The notes beneath the pieces were generated by a model. The model had not been told where the DNA came from. It saw only the letters and a list, made by a program, of their open reading frames with translations, and did not search any database. Source: Dysgonomonas sp. 216 (GTDB lineage Bacteria; Bacteroidota; Bacteroidia; Bacteroidales; Dysgonomonadaceae). Taken from it: a stretch of DNA of 64,000 nt. The DNA lies in the NCBI RefSeq assembly GCF_010501065.1, contig NZ_QVMM01000007.1:62001-126000 (forward strand), written 5' to 3'. The position numbers and the translations under genes are program-made. Numbering within the stretch: position 1 is the stretch's first letter; every line of letters starts with the position of its first letter. This document shows positions 27,931-35,958 of this stretch, one piece after another.

Positions 27931-27966
27931 AGTAAGGTTGCCCGAATGAGCAACCTTACTTTTTTC
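27931..27966. terminator. Bidirectional terminator between LEA14-like gene and araC-type gene
   Basis: An 11-bp perfect stem AGTAAGGTTGC (27931-27941) pairs with GCAACCTTACT (27950-27960), followed by TTTTTT on the plus strand. It separates two convergent genes. Confidence 0.85.
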
Positions 27967-27971
27967 TCCAA

Positions 27972-28832
27972 CTATTCTATTGGAATATATATCTCCGTTT
28001 TTAGTTTGCTTTCCTCCGTTTTATCGGGGTTATTCAAATATCTTTCAAACCCTTGTTCCATACGCACCTGATAGCCGCTTTCGGGCAACCACTTTCGATA
28101 TATTGTATCAAACACAGTATACAAATTACTGTAAGGCCCCACGTAAGTAAACACAGCAAATTTTCCGCCCGGAATTGTACGCACACCAACCTCACCTTGA
28201 GGTTTTGCCGGTTTATGTACTACTAAGCAAACGTCGGTTCGCAACTTATCGGTTTCTGTTACCTTCGGGTCATCATGCGATAGAGTTACATGCTCTATTC
28301 CGGCCGAAAACAGTTTATTCTCTTTTACAAATGCCCATAATTTGTTGAACGCCCCACAATAATCAACAGATTGATAATTGCCTTGCAAACGTACATAAAT
28401 AGCATTCTTTTCTTCCTGCTCAACAATTTTAGGAGCTTTTAAATTGATATCGGGATTTAATTGCAATGGTTTCATAATAGTGTAACTTTTATTGTTTCTG
28501 TAATCATTTGGCGAAATATTGTAGAACTGCCTGAAAACTTTTGTCAACGAAGACGGTGTGTTGTACCCCACACTATAAGCTATATCCTGAACAGGTAGCG
28601 AAGTATACCTTAACAGCCGAGCTGCAGTCTCGACCCGCATTCTTACAACAAATGCGCCAATTGGTTCGCCTATAATAGCCCTGAATATTCGGTGAAAGTG
28701 AAATGGCGAGAAATTCGACACTTCCGACAACTCGTTCAGGGTTATTTCTCTGTCGAGATTACGCCCAATATGTTCGATTACAATATTGATTCGCTTAGCA
28801 TAATCTTCCCTCGTCATTGTTCCCTTTTTCAT
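27972..28832 (-). CDS. AraC-family regulator with GyrI-like effector-binding domain
   Basis: A 286-aa regulator with two domains. Residues about 8-110 form the AraC double helix-turn-helix: ITLNELSEVSNFSPFHFHRI and VQDIAYSVGYNTPSSLTKVF, followed by FRQFYNISPNDYRN. Residues about 125-286 match the GyrI-like/SOUL-related effector-binding domain seen in Rob and BmrR-type regulators (IVEQEEKNAIYVRLQGNYQS, VRTIPGGKFAVFTYVGPYSN, YIPIE at the end). Such proteins often sense small hydrophobic compounds. The target is not evident from neighbours. TAATTTTG at 28852-28859 on the minus strand is a promoter candidate. Confidence 0.92.
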   Translation of the reverse strand: MKKGTMTREDYAKRINIVIEHIGRNLDREITLNELSEVSNFSPFHFHRIFRAIIGEPIGAFVVRMRVETAARLLRYTSLPVQDIAYSVGYNTPSSLTKVFRQFYNISPNDYRNNKSYTIMKPLQLNPDINLKAPKIVEQEEKNAIYVRLQGNYQSVDYCGAFNKLWAFVKENKLFSAGIEHVTLSHDDPKVTETDKLRTDVCLVVHKPAKPQGEVGVRTIPGGKFAVFTYVGPYSNLYTVFDTIYRKWLPESGYQVRMEQGFERYLNNPDKTEESKLKTEIYIPIE

Positions 28833-28851
28833 ACGCTACAAATTTCTATTA

Positions 28852-28859
28852 CAAAATTA
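28852..28859 (-). promoter_or_regulatory. Putative -7 element TAATTTTG for the araC-type gene
   Basis: TAATTTTG on the minus strand, 19 bp before the ATG at 28832, matches TAnnTTTG. No clear upstream TTTG was found at the right spacing. Confidence 0.45.
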
Positions 28860-28921
28860 CGGAGCCAAAATAACACACACTTTTCCTAACTTGCTATTTT
28901 CGGTTACAATATCAAAAATAT

Positions 28922-28929
28922 TATCTTTG
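28922..28929 (+). promoter_or_regulatory. Putative -7 element TATCTTTG for the wbqC gene
   Basis: TATCTTTG matches TAnnTTTG, 21 bp before the ATG at 28951. It rules against starting the gene at 28891. Confidence 0.55.
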
Positions 28930-28950
28930 TCACACATCAAAATTCAAGCA

Positions 28951-29568
28951 ATGAATATTTATCTGTCAACAGCATATCTGGCACCTGTTCAATATTACAA
29001 AAAACTTATTGCACCCACTAACGTTTTTATTGAACAGCACGAAAACTATATAAAACAAACTTACCGAAACCGCTGCAATATACTATCAGCAAACGGAGTC
29101 ATGCCATTATCGATCCCTGTCGAGCATCAAAAATCGGCTAAAATACAAATTAAGGATATACGAATTACCTACCAAAACAACTGGCAACATTTACACTGGA
29201 ATGCTATTATATCGGCATACAATTCCACTCCATTTTTCGAATACTATAAAGACGATTTTCGCCCGTTTTACGAAAAAAAGTTTGAATTTTTATTCGACTT
29301 TAACGAAGGTTTGCGGACTCTCATTTGCGAATTACTCGACATAAACACAAATAACATTCAATACACAAACCTGTACGAAACCGGACTTCAAAACGATTTC
29401 AGAGAAATTATCCACCCTAAAAAGAAAACAGTGGATACCGATCCTGAATTTATAGCCAATTCTTATTATCAGGTGTTTGCTCACAAATTCGGATTTACCG
29501 AAAACCTAAGTATAATAGATCTTCTTTTCAACATGGGAAACGAAAGTTTGCTTGTGCTGAACAAGTAA
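28951..29568 (+). CDS. WbqC family protein
   Basis: A 205-aa protein of the WbqC family (MNIYLSTAYLAPVQYYKKLI; NRCNILSANGVMPLSIPVEH; family blocks IRITYQNNWQHLHWNAIISA and YYKDDFRPFYEKKFEFLFDF). Members occur in O-antigen and surface polysaccharide clusters and in housekeeping positions in Bacteroidetes; the biochemical role is not well defined. The frame extends upstream to 28891, but the promoter element at 28922-28929 favours the start at 28951. Cytoplasmic, no signal peptide. In many Bacteroidales the gene lies beside a signal peptidase gene; here the neighbour is a secreted protease. Confidence 0.85.
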   Translation: MNIYLSTAYLAPVQYYKKLIAPTNVFIEQHENYIKQTYRNRCNILSANGVMPLSIPVEHQKSAKIQIKDIRITYQNNWQHLHWNAIISAYNSTPFFEYYKDDFRPFYEKKFEFLFDFNEGLRTLICELLDINTNNIQYTNLYETGLQNDFREIIHPKKKTVDTDPEFIANSYYQVFAHKFGFTENLSIIDLLFNMGNESLLVLNK

Positions 29569-29601
29569 CAACTTTACCTTTGATATGTAAGAAAACATCG
29601 T

Positions 29602-29609
29602 TACATTTG
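29602..29609 (+). promoter_or_regulatory. Putative -7 element TACATTTG for the S8 protease gene
   Basis: TACATTTG matches TAnnTTTG, 27 bp before the ATG at 29637. Confidence 0.45.
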
Positions 29610-29636
29610 TTATACGCAACCTATTTGAATAACAAC

Positions 29637-31265
29637 ATGTTAAAGTTTAAAACATTTATAATAGCCCTTATACTACCGTTTGGTTTTATTGTGGCACAAC
29701 AGGATACGACAAACTATAGTTACAAGTTTCGTGTTTTCCTAAGCGATAAAAATGCATCGCCCTACTCTATCGATAATCCTTTAGAGTTTCTTTCGCAAAA
29801 AGCATTAGACAGGCGCAACAGACAAAACATAGCTATTGACGAAAGCGATCTGCCCGTTTCGCCCCAATATGTTGAGATACTAAAATCGCAAGGTTTCGAA
29901 ATTGCAGCCAAAAGTAAATGGCTGAACACTGTAACCGTACATTGCAATGACAGTATTATGGCCGAAACGCTGAATAATTTTGCTTTTGTCGACAGCATTA
30001 CATTTGTCTGGAAAGGTATAGCCAATAGTATCAGAATGCCTCAAAACAGCAACCTGCCCAAAAGCACAACATATACCGGCGATTATTATGGTGCAGCAAA
30101 CAAGCAAATACTCGTTCATAGGGGCGATTCACTTCATCGTGCCGGATTCAGGAGCGAAGGTATGGATATTGCTGTTCTCGATGCAGGATTTGAACATCTG
30201 GACGAGAATTTATATTTAAGCGATGTACAAATACAAGAGATAAAAGATTTTGTCTTTTATAAAGACAGCAGTCTGGAAAACGATCATGGTGTGAAAGTCC
30301 TTTCATGCATGGCAACCAATCATCCCTACACATTTGTGGGCACAGCGCCAAAAGCTCGTTATTGGCTCCTACGTACCGAGAATGCAGCATACGAATATCC
30401 GGTAGAAGAAGATTATTGGGTTACTGCGGCAGAATATGCCGATAGCATTGGGGTAGATGTTATAAACTCATCGTTAGGTTATTCAAAATTCGATGCTCCT
30501 GCAACAAGTTACACATACGAACAAACCGACGGTAAAACCGCATACATTACGCAAGGAGCAAACAAGGCCGTCGAAAAGGGCATTTTTGTTGTCTCGAGCG
30601 CAGGAAACGAGGGAAGCAAAAACTGGAAATACATTACGCCTCCTGCTGACGGACAATATGTATTTACAGTAGGTGCCATGAAATCCGACTCAATAATAAT
30701 AGGGTTCAGTTCACGAGGGCCAACTGCCGACGGACGGGTAAAACCCGATGTGATGGCAGTTGGGTCGCAAGCGGGAACTATCGATAAAAATGGCATTATT
30801 ACAACCAGCAGCGGAACATCGTTCTCCTCTCCTATTATGTGCGGTCTTGTAACTTGTTTGTGGCAGGCTTTTCCTCTATTAACCAATAAACAACTGGCAG
30901 ACGTTATACGGCAATCGGCTAACCGATACTACGAGCCCGATAACAATTACGGATATGGCATACCCAACATGGTTAAAGCCATGCAAATAGCCAATTCGCA
31001 AACAGGCATTAATAATACAATCCGTTACGAAGACTATTTCAACATTATAACAGACAGTGTAAATCAAACCATAACAATAAAAAAGACTTCGGACAACTCA
31101 TCGAAATATAACGTCCGCATTTACAGCATCGAGGGAAAAACAATTACAATTGACTCTTTCCACGAGAAAGAAAAGACATATAAAATTGCACAGGGAAACA
31201 ATAATATATTTATTATCAATATAAAAAGTAGCGAGTTTGCTGCTTCGAAAAAAGTCTGTTTCTAA
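29637..31265 (+). CDS. Secreted subtilisin-like serine protease (S8)
   Basis: A 542-aa secreted protease. The signal peptide is MLKFKTFIIALILPFGFIVA followed by QQ. A propeptide-like part precedes the S8 domain, whose triad is visible: D182 in DIAVLDAGFEH, H217 in NDHGVKVLSCM and S395 in SSGTSFSSPIMCG. The oxyanion-region motif SSAGNEG is also present. The last 80 residues resemble a T9SS type A sorting domain (YNVRIYSIEGKTITIDSF) but end in SKKVCF rather than the usual lysine-rich end, so T9SS export is likely but not certain. A TTG at 29580 extends the frame; the ATG at 29637 gives a proper signal peptide. Confidence 0.9.
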   Translation: MLKFKTFIIALILPFGFIVAQQDTTNYSYKFRVFLSDKNASPYSIDNPLEFLSQKALDRRNRQNIAIDESDLPVSPQYVEILKSQGFEIAAKSKWLNTVTVHCNDSIMAETLNNFAFVDSITFVWKGIANSIRMPQNSNLPKSTTYTGDYYGAANKQILVHRGDSLHRAGFRSEGMDIAVLDAGFEHLDENLYLSDVQIQEIKDFVFYKDSSLENDHGVKVLSCMATNHPYTFVGTAPKARYWLLRTENAAYEYPVEEDYWVTAAEYADSIGVDVINSSLGYSKFDAPATSYTYEQTDGKTAYITQGANKAVEKGIFVVSSAGNEGSKNWKYITPPADGQYVFTVGAMKSDSIIIGFSSRGPTADGRVKPDVMAVGSQAGTIDKNGIITTSSGTSFSSPIMCGLVTCLWQAFPLLTNKQLADVIRQSANRYYEPDNNYGYGIPNMVKAMQIANSQTGINNTIRYEDYFNIITDSVNQTITIKKTSDNSSKYNVRIYSIEGKTITIDSFHEKEKTYKIAQGNNNIFIINIKSSEFAASKKVCF

Positions 31266-31274
31266 AAAAATATG

Positions 31275-31282
31275 TAAATTTG
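31275..31282 (+). promoter_or_regulatory. Putative -7 element TAAATTTG for the T9SS cargo gene
   Basis: TAAATTTG matches TAnnTTTG in the 91-bp spacer after the protease gene, 74 bp before the ATG at 31357. Confidence 0.45.
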
Positions 31283-31356
31283 CAAACAGTAATAATCTTA
31301 TATTCATTAAGTAAGCCTTTGTTATATATTCAAAGCTTACAATAACAGTACAACTT

Positions 31357-32973
31357 ATGAAGAAGTTTACATTAATTTTATCCTTTTTATGCTTAGCAAG
31401 CATGTCATCGGCACAAAAGCCTTCGTTTTTTTTACCTAAATCAAAAAAGAAAAGCCAAACAACTGAAGTACGCTCAAGTGACGAGCAAACTTTCCGGTAT
31501 CCTCAAAAAAGGTCTTCGTCAAAATCGGTTTATCGTCCTACTAAAGTTACAAGTTGGACATATTGGGATGACGAAATTTTAGAAAGCCAAAACGATCAAA
31601 TTACATATAAATATGACGATTATGGACATATAATTTCTGAAGAACATTGTAATTATGTCGTAAATTTAGACATGTGTGCATCTAATATTGTTATCACAAA
31701 CAAATACGAGCAATTGCCCAATGGTTTATTTGTAGTTAGCGAATTCCATTACAATGCTGAAAATGGCCATAATCAGGAAAGAAAAAAATGCAACTATGAC
31801 GACAAAGGAATGCTACTATCTTCGCGCGAGGAATACTATAACTCAGATGAAGCAGACCAAGGGTGGCAACTGCGCGACGCAAGCGAAACTGTAGTAAATG
31901 CTCAAGGAATTCGCACAGGCATTAAATATTACAACAGTGACACTAAAGAAATGGAACTTGCAGCACATCTTACTTTCGACAACAAAGGTCGTTTGATAAA
32001 AGATACAGGCGATGTAAATGATAAAGATTATGACGAGAATGAATGGACCGAATATAAATGGAACGATCAGAATATGTTGAGCGAAATCTCGATGTATACT
32101 AAATTCGAAGAGGCCGATGAGACTGAATCAAACTTGCGAAATAGTACGGAAGATGAGTATATGTTGGTTACTTTTACTAATATAACTCCAATATATGGTC
32201 AGGAATATTTTGATATTTATTCTTTACAACCTGCCGACCAAGATATGGACGATGATAAATATGCCCAAGGTTATTCTATTTCGAAACAATTTTTGTATAA
32301 TGCTGATATTCTTATTGACGGAAAAAAAGCAGGCACAGTAATCTCTACTGTAAATGCATCCAAAACTGAAATGTCTACAGCAACAAAGTTAAACGATAAC
32401 TTCATATCTAAATACACAACTAAGTTTACCGACAATTATGGTAGTTATACTAAAATCGAAGAGTATTACGACGAAGATACCGGCGAACTTAAAGAAACAT
32501 GGGAGAGAACTGTGCAATACAATGAGTATTACGACGAAATCAGATCGTTTGAAGAAGGAAAAACATTAAAAACCGACAAATACTATCACCTACAAGAAGA
32601 AGAATATGATCGCGAATATGACACACAAAAACGTCCTGTAAAAACCACTTTCTACAACAGGTGGCAATACGCAAAAGACGAAACTAGTACGCTCACTAAA
32701 AGATCGGTAGAAACATATTCGGCATGGCAAACTATAAATTTAGGCAACAGTATTAACAATGTAAAAGTAGGTTCGTTCTTGGTTTATCCTAATCCAACAG
32801 CCGGAAAAATAATTATCGACGGAACAGAACAACCAAACGTAAAAATATTTGACCTTAGCGGAAAATGCCTGTTACAAACCAAAAACAACGAAATTAACTT
32901 GTCAGGATTCGGCAATGGAGCTTATTTGCTACAAATAAATGATAACGAAGCCGTTAGAATAATAAAACAATAG
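31357..32973 (+). CDS. T9SS-exported protein with RHS-like Tyr/Asp repeats
   Basis: A 538-aa secreted protein: signal peptide MKKFTLILSFLCLASMSSAQ and a C-terminal T9SS type A sorting domain of about 75 residues (FLVYPNPTAGKIIIDG, NVKIFDLSGKCLLQT, GNGAYLLQINDNEAVRIIKQ). The middle contains loosely repeated units of the kind TYKYDDYGHIISEEHCN, KCNYDDKGMLLSSREEYYN, LTFDNKGRLIKDTG, resembling the YD/RHS-type repeats of Bacteroidetes surface proteins. No catalytic motif was recognised. It is probably delivered to or released from the cell surface. An own promoter and a terminator suggest a single-gene transcript. Confidence 0.85.
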   Translation: MKKFTLILSFLCLASMSSAQKPSFFLPKSKKKSQTTEVRSSDEQTFRYPQKRSSSKSVYRPTKVTSWTYWDDEILESQNDQITYKYDDYGHIISEEHCNYVVNLDMCASNIVITNKYEQLPNGLFVVSEFHYNAENGHNQERKKCNYDDKGMLLSSREEYYNSDEADQGWQLRDASETVVNAQGIRTGIKYYNSDTKEMELAAHLTFDNKGRLIKDTGDVNDKDYDENEWTEYKWNDQNMLSEISMYTKFEEADETESNLRNSTEDEYMLVTFTNITPIYGQEYFDIYSLQPADQDMDDDKYAQGYSISKQFLYNADILIDGKKAGTVISTVNASKTEMSTATKLNDNFISKYTTKFTDNYGSYTKIEEYYDEDTGELKETWERTVQYNEYYDEIRSFEEGKTLKTDKYYHLQEEEYDREYDTQKRPVKTTFYNRWQYAKDETSTLTKRSVETYSAWQTINLGNSINNVKVGSFLVYPNPTAGKIIIDGTEQPNVKIFDLSGKCLLQTKNNEINLSGFGNGAYLLQINDNEAVRIIKQ

Positions 32974-33045
32974 CACTAAACAAAACCATCGTTTTGCCGT
33001 AAATGAGTTTGTTTTATATCAACTTATTTTAAGAAGGGATAAATT

Positions 33046-33071
33046 AAAAGGGAACAAAATTGTTCCCTTTT
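33046..33071 (+). terminator. Intrinsic terminator after the T9SS cargo gene
   Basis: An 11-bp stem AAAAGGGAACA (33046-33056) pairs with TGTTCCCTTTT (33061-33071) over a 4-nt AAAT loop. The U-rich 3' arm continues into TATATTTG. Confidence 0.8.
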
Positions 33072-33112
33072 ATATTTGTATATAGTGATGCACTAATTAG
33101 CAGAGCATATAA

Positions 33113-33193
33113 AAAAGAAAAGGTTGTCTCACGACAACCAATCTTCATTGTTAACCTTAAATCTAATACCATGAAAAACACAGTACAAAGATA
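33113..33193 (+). other. Hairpin plus 7-codon frame in the spacer before parA
   Basis: The 478-bp spacer between the T9SS cargo gene and parA holds the 33046 terminator and this element. GGTTGTC (33122-33128), a TCAC loop and GACAACC (33133-33139) form a perfect 7-bp hairpin. About 30 bp later comes ATGAAAAACACAGTACAAAG and a stop, encoding MKNTVQR. No U run follows the hairpin, so it is not a standard terminator. It might be a small RNA, a leader or a remnant. The rest of the spacer (33194-33451) is AT-rich with nothing recognised. Confidence 0.35.
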
Positions 33194-33451
33194 AAGCATT
33201 TTATGTTATAAAACATAATAACAAACACTATTTTTGCACACATTAACAATAATTAATCTTTCGGGCGTTTAAAAACACGCTGAGCATCTACACAACATTT
33301 ACACTGATTCACAAATAGATACAACTTTTATTAACAGCTTAACGTACTTTTCAACAATATAACAATTGTTTGTATACCTACCTGTTCATGTACTGCTTTT
33401 TATTTGTTATTTTGCATCTTAATATTAAAACCGGATATTATATATCAAGTT

Positions 33452-34216
33452 ATGGGTAAAATAATTGCTTTAGCTAATCAAAAAGGAGGGGTTGGAAAAA
33501 CAACCACATCAATAAACCTTGCAGCATCGTTAGCTGCACTCGAAAAAAAAGTTCTGGTTGTCGATGCCGATCCGCAAGCCAATGCCTCTTCCGGACTGGG
33601 AATCGACATAAAGAAAGTAAAACATACAATTTATGAATGCCTCATCGGAGAATCAACTCCACAAGAAGCAATACTACGCACCGAGTTAGACAGGCTCGAC
33701 ATTATCCCTTCGCACATAAACCTGGTTGGAGCCGAATTGGAAATGTTGAACATAGGCGACAGAGAGAAAAAGTTAGCAGCTGTTTTACGCCCCTTAAAAG
33801 ACGATTACGACTATATACTTATCGACTGTTCCCCTTCGTTAGGGCTCATTACAGTAAATGCTCTTACTGCTGCCGATTCGGTAATTATACCTGTTCAATG
33901 CGAATATTTTGCACTCGAAGGTATAAGTAAGCTACTTAATACAATAAAGATTATCAAATCGAAACTAAACCCTCAACTCGAAATAGAAGGGTTCTTACTA
34001 ACAATGTACGATGCACGTTTACGTCTCGCAAACCAAATTTACGAAGAAGTAAAAAAACACTTTCAGGAGTTGGTATTCGAAACAGTTATACAACGTAACG
34101 TAAAGCTAAGCGAATCGCAAAGTTTCGCACAACCCGTTATTGTGTACGATGCCCTATCGCGAGGCAGCGTAAACCACATGCAATTGGCTAAAGAGCTTAT
34201 CGGAAAAAATTCGTAA
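33452..34216 (+). CDS. parA: Chromosome partitioning ATPase ParA (Soj)
   Basis: ParA-type Walker ATPase that, with ParB and parS sites, moves replication origins apart. The deviant Walker A is ANQKGGVGKTTTSINLAA at residues 7-24, with VVDADPQANASSGLGI (Walker A' region) and YILIDCSPSLGLITVNAL (Walker B) following. The frame extends to 33404, but the family begins at MGKIIALANQ (33452), giving 254 aa. parB follows after 66 bp, and the order parA-parB-DUF5683-mltD-rel is typical for Bacteroidales chromosomes, so this is the chromosomal and not a plasmid system. No parS palindrome was recognised here. Confidence 0.95.
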   Translation: MGKIIALANQKGGVGKTTTSINLAASLAALEKKVLVVDADPQANASSGLGIDIKKVKHTIYECLIGESTPQEAILRTELDRLDIIPSHINLVGAELEMLNIGDREKKLAAVLRPLKDDYDYILIDCSPSLGLITVNALTAADSVIIPVQCEYFALEGISKLLNTIKIIKSKLNPQLEIEGFLLTMYDARLRLANQIYEEVKKHFQELVFETVIQRNVKLSESQSFAQPVIVYDALSRGSVNHMQLAKELIGKNS

Positions 34217-34221
34217 CTTTG
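34214..34221 (+). promoter_or_regulatory. Putative -7 element TAACTTTG for parB
   Basis: TAACTTTG matches TAnnTTTG and overlaps the parA stop codon, 61 bp before the parB ATG. parB could therefore have its own promoter in addition to read-through. Confidence 0.45.
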
Positions 34222-34282
34222 TAAATTCTAGCCTCATAAAAAAGGCTACCTTTTTCATCCAAATAAAACATAAACTCAAAAA

Positions 34283-35188
34283 ATGGCAAAAAAACCGGCA
34301 CTAGGAAGAGGACTTGATGCACTTATCACAATGGACGATGTGCAAATACAAGGCTCGTCATCTATTAACGAAATACCTCTGACACAAATACAGCCTAACC
34401 CCGACCAACCCCGTAGAGACTTCGAAAAAGAAGCACTTGAGGAACTGTCGGCTTCAATAGTGCAAATTGGGGTAATACAGCCTATTACTTTACGCAAAAT
34501 AAAAGAAGACCATTATCAGATTATAGCAGGAGAACGTCGGTACAGAGCTTCGAAGATGGCAGGATTAGAATCTATTCCCGCATATATAAAAACGGCAGAA
34601 GACGAAAGCGTGATGGAAATGGCTTTGATAGAAAACATCCAACGCGAAGACCTGAACTCGATAGAAATAGCCTTAGCTTATCAGAACCTGCTCGATACGC
34701 TTAAGCTGACTCAGGAAAAATTAAGCGAACGGGTGGGAAAAAAACGTACAACTATAGCCAACTATCTGCGTTTGCTTAAACTTCCGGCAGAAATACAAAT
34801 GGCTATACGCGACAAAAAAATAGACATGGCACATGCCCGCACATTGGTTACAATAACCGATCCGGCAGTACAACTCGAAGTATACGAACTTATACTCGAA
34901 GAAGGATTATCCGTTCGGAAAGTAGAAGAATATGTAAGAGCTATAAATAGCGGAGAAAAACTTGAGGATTTGCTTCAAGAAAAAGAAGCAGTTAAAACCA
35001 TTAAGAAGAATGTACGCAAAGCCTCTCCCGAAGAATTTGAATTATTAAAAAATCATCTTTCCAAATTCTTTCAGGCAAAAGTACAAATAACATGCAACGA
35101 TAAAGGAAAAGGAAAAATAAGCCTTGCATTTAGTTCGGAAGAAGATCTTGAACGTATTATTGGCATATTCGACCAACTTAAAAAATAA
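34283..35188 (+). CDS. parB: Chromosome partitioning protein ParB (Spo0J)
   Basis: A 301-aa ParB CTPase/DNA clamp. The N-terminal domain has IPLTQIQPNPDQPRRDFE, the CTP-binding boxes IIAGERRYRA and MEMALIENIQREDLN, then the parS-binding helix-turn-helix region LSERVGKKRTTIANYLRLL and HARTLVTI, and a C-terminal dimerisation domain with ITCNDKGKGKISLAF. It starts MAKKPALGRGLDALI, a short N-terminal peptide of the type that stimulates ParA ATPase in relatives. Partner of the preceding parA. Confidence 0.96.
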   Translation: MAKKPALGRGLDALITMDDVQIQGSSSINEIPLTQIQPNPDQPRRDFEKEALEELSASIVQIGVIQPITLRKIKEDHYQIIAGERRYRASKMAGLESIPAYIKTAEDESVMEMALIENIQREDLNSIEIALAYQNLLDTLKLTQEKLSERVGKKRTTIANYLRLLKLPAEIQMAIRDKKIDMAHARTLVTITDPAVQLEVYELILEEGLSVRKVEEYVRAINSGEKLEDLLQEKEAVKTIKKNVRKASPEEFELLKNHLSKFFQAKVQITCNDKGKGKISLAFSSEEDLERIIGIFDQLKK

Positions 35189-35222
35189 ATAAAAATCCAT
35201 TTTCAGCCCATTACAATTAAAT

Positions 35223-35933
35223 ATGAAAAAATATCTTGCTATCTGTATTATGTTTATCTCCTTTAGCTCCTTTCTGAAAGGGCAGGAAAAACAAGATAGC
35301 ATTATATCAAAAACAGAAATATTAAAACAAGATTCTATAATTAACGACACCCTGAATTGGGTAAAAAGCGAAAAGGTGGACCTTCCACCCGAAGCAACCA
35401 TCGAAATAAAACCTTTTAAACCAGACCCAACAAAGGCTGTTATTTATTCAGCCATTTTTCCCGGTCTGGGACAAATATATAACCGTAAATATTGGAAATT
35501 ACCGATCGTTTATGGTGGTTTTTTGGGGCTTACTTATGCCATATCGTGGAACGGAGGATACTATAACGATTACTCGTCGGTTTACCGGGCAATAATGGTC
35601 GAAAACCCACGCAATAATTATCAGAGCTGGTTATCGATGGCGCCTTCGAGCATAGCAAACATGGAAGATCCCACCATGATAACAGATTCGCAAATTGATT
35701 GGCTAAGATCGAGCTACAAAAGACAACGAGATTTTTACAGACGAAACAGAGACCTTGCAATTATAGGTGCTGTAGCCTTATATGCAGTGTGCATGATAGA
35801 CGCTTACGTAGATGCACATCTATTTGATTTTAATATGAGTCCCGACCTATCGATGCGTATAGAGCCGGTTATTATGAACCAGACCCAGCATTCAAGTAAA
35901 TCGCTTGGAGTACAATGCAGTCTGAAATTTTAA
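35223..35933 (+). CDS. DUF5683 domain protein
   Basis: A 236-aa protein with a signal peptide (MKKYLAICIMFISFSSFLKG). The DUF5683 core is seen as KAVIYSAIFPGLGQIYNRKYWKLPIVYGGFLG, followed by tyrosine-rich YYNDYSSVYRAI and a second hydrophobic segment (LAIIGAVALYAVCMIDAYVDAHLFDF), so it likely sits in the membrane. The family is widespread in Bacteroidetes and commonly lies between parB and a MltD-type lytic transglycosylase, as here. Function unknown; linkage suggests an envelope or growth role. Confidence 0.85.
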   Translation: MKKYLAICIMFISFSSFLKGQEKQDSIISKTEILKQDSIINDTLNWVKSEKVDLPPEATIEIKPFKPDPTKAVIYSAIFPGLGQIYNRKYWKLPIVYGGFLGLTYAISWNGGYYNDYSSVYRAIMVENPRNNYQSWLSMAPSSIANMEDPTMITDSQIDWLRSSYKRQRDFYRRNRDLAIIGAVALYAVCMIDAYVDAHLFDFNMSPDLSMRIEPVIMNQTQHSSKSLGVQCSLKF

Positions 35934-35958
35934 GAAACAAACAACAGAGGAGCCAACT

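Noticed and set aside
33046-33451. parS site or replication origin next to parAB
   Set aside because: No palindrome resembling the known parS consensus and no DnaA-box cluster was recognised in the spacer.
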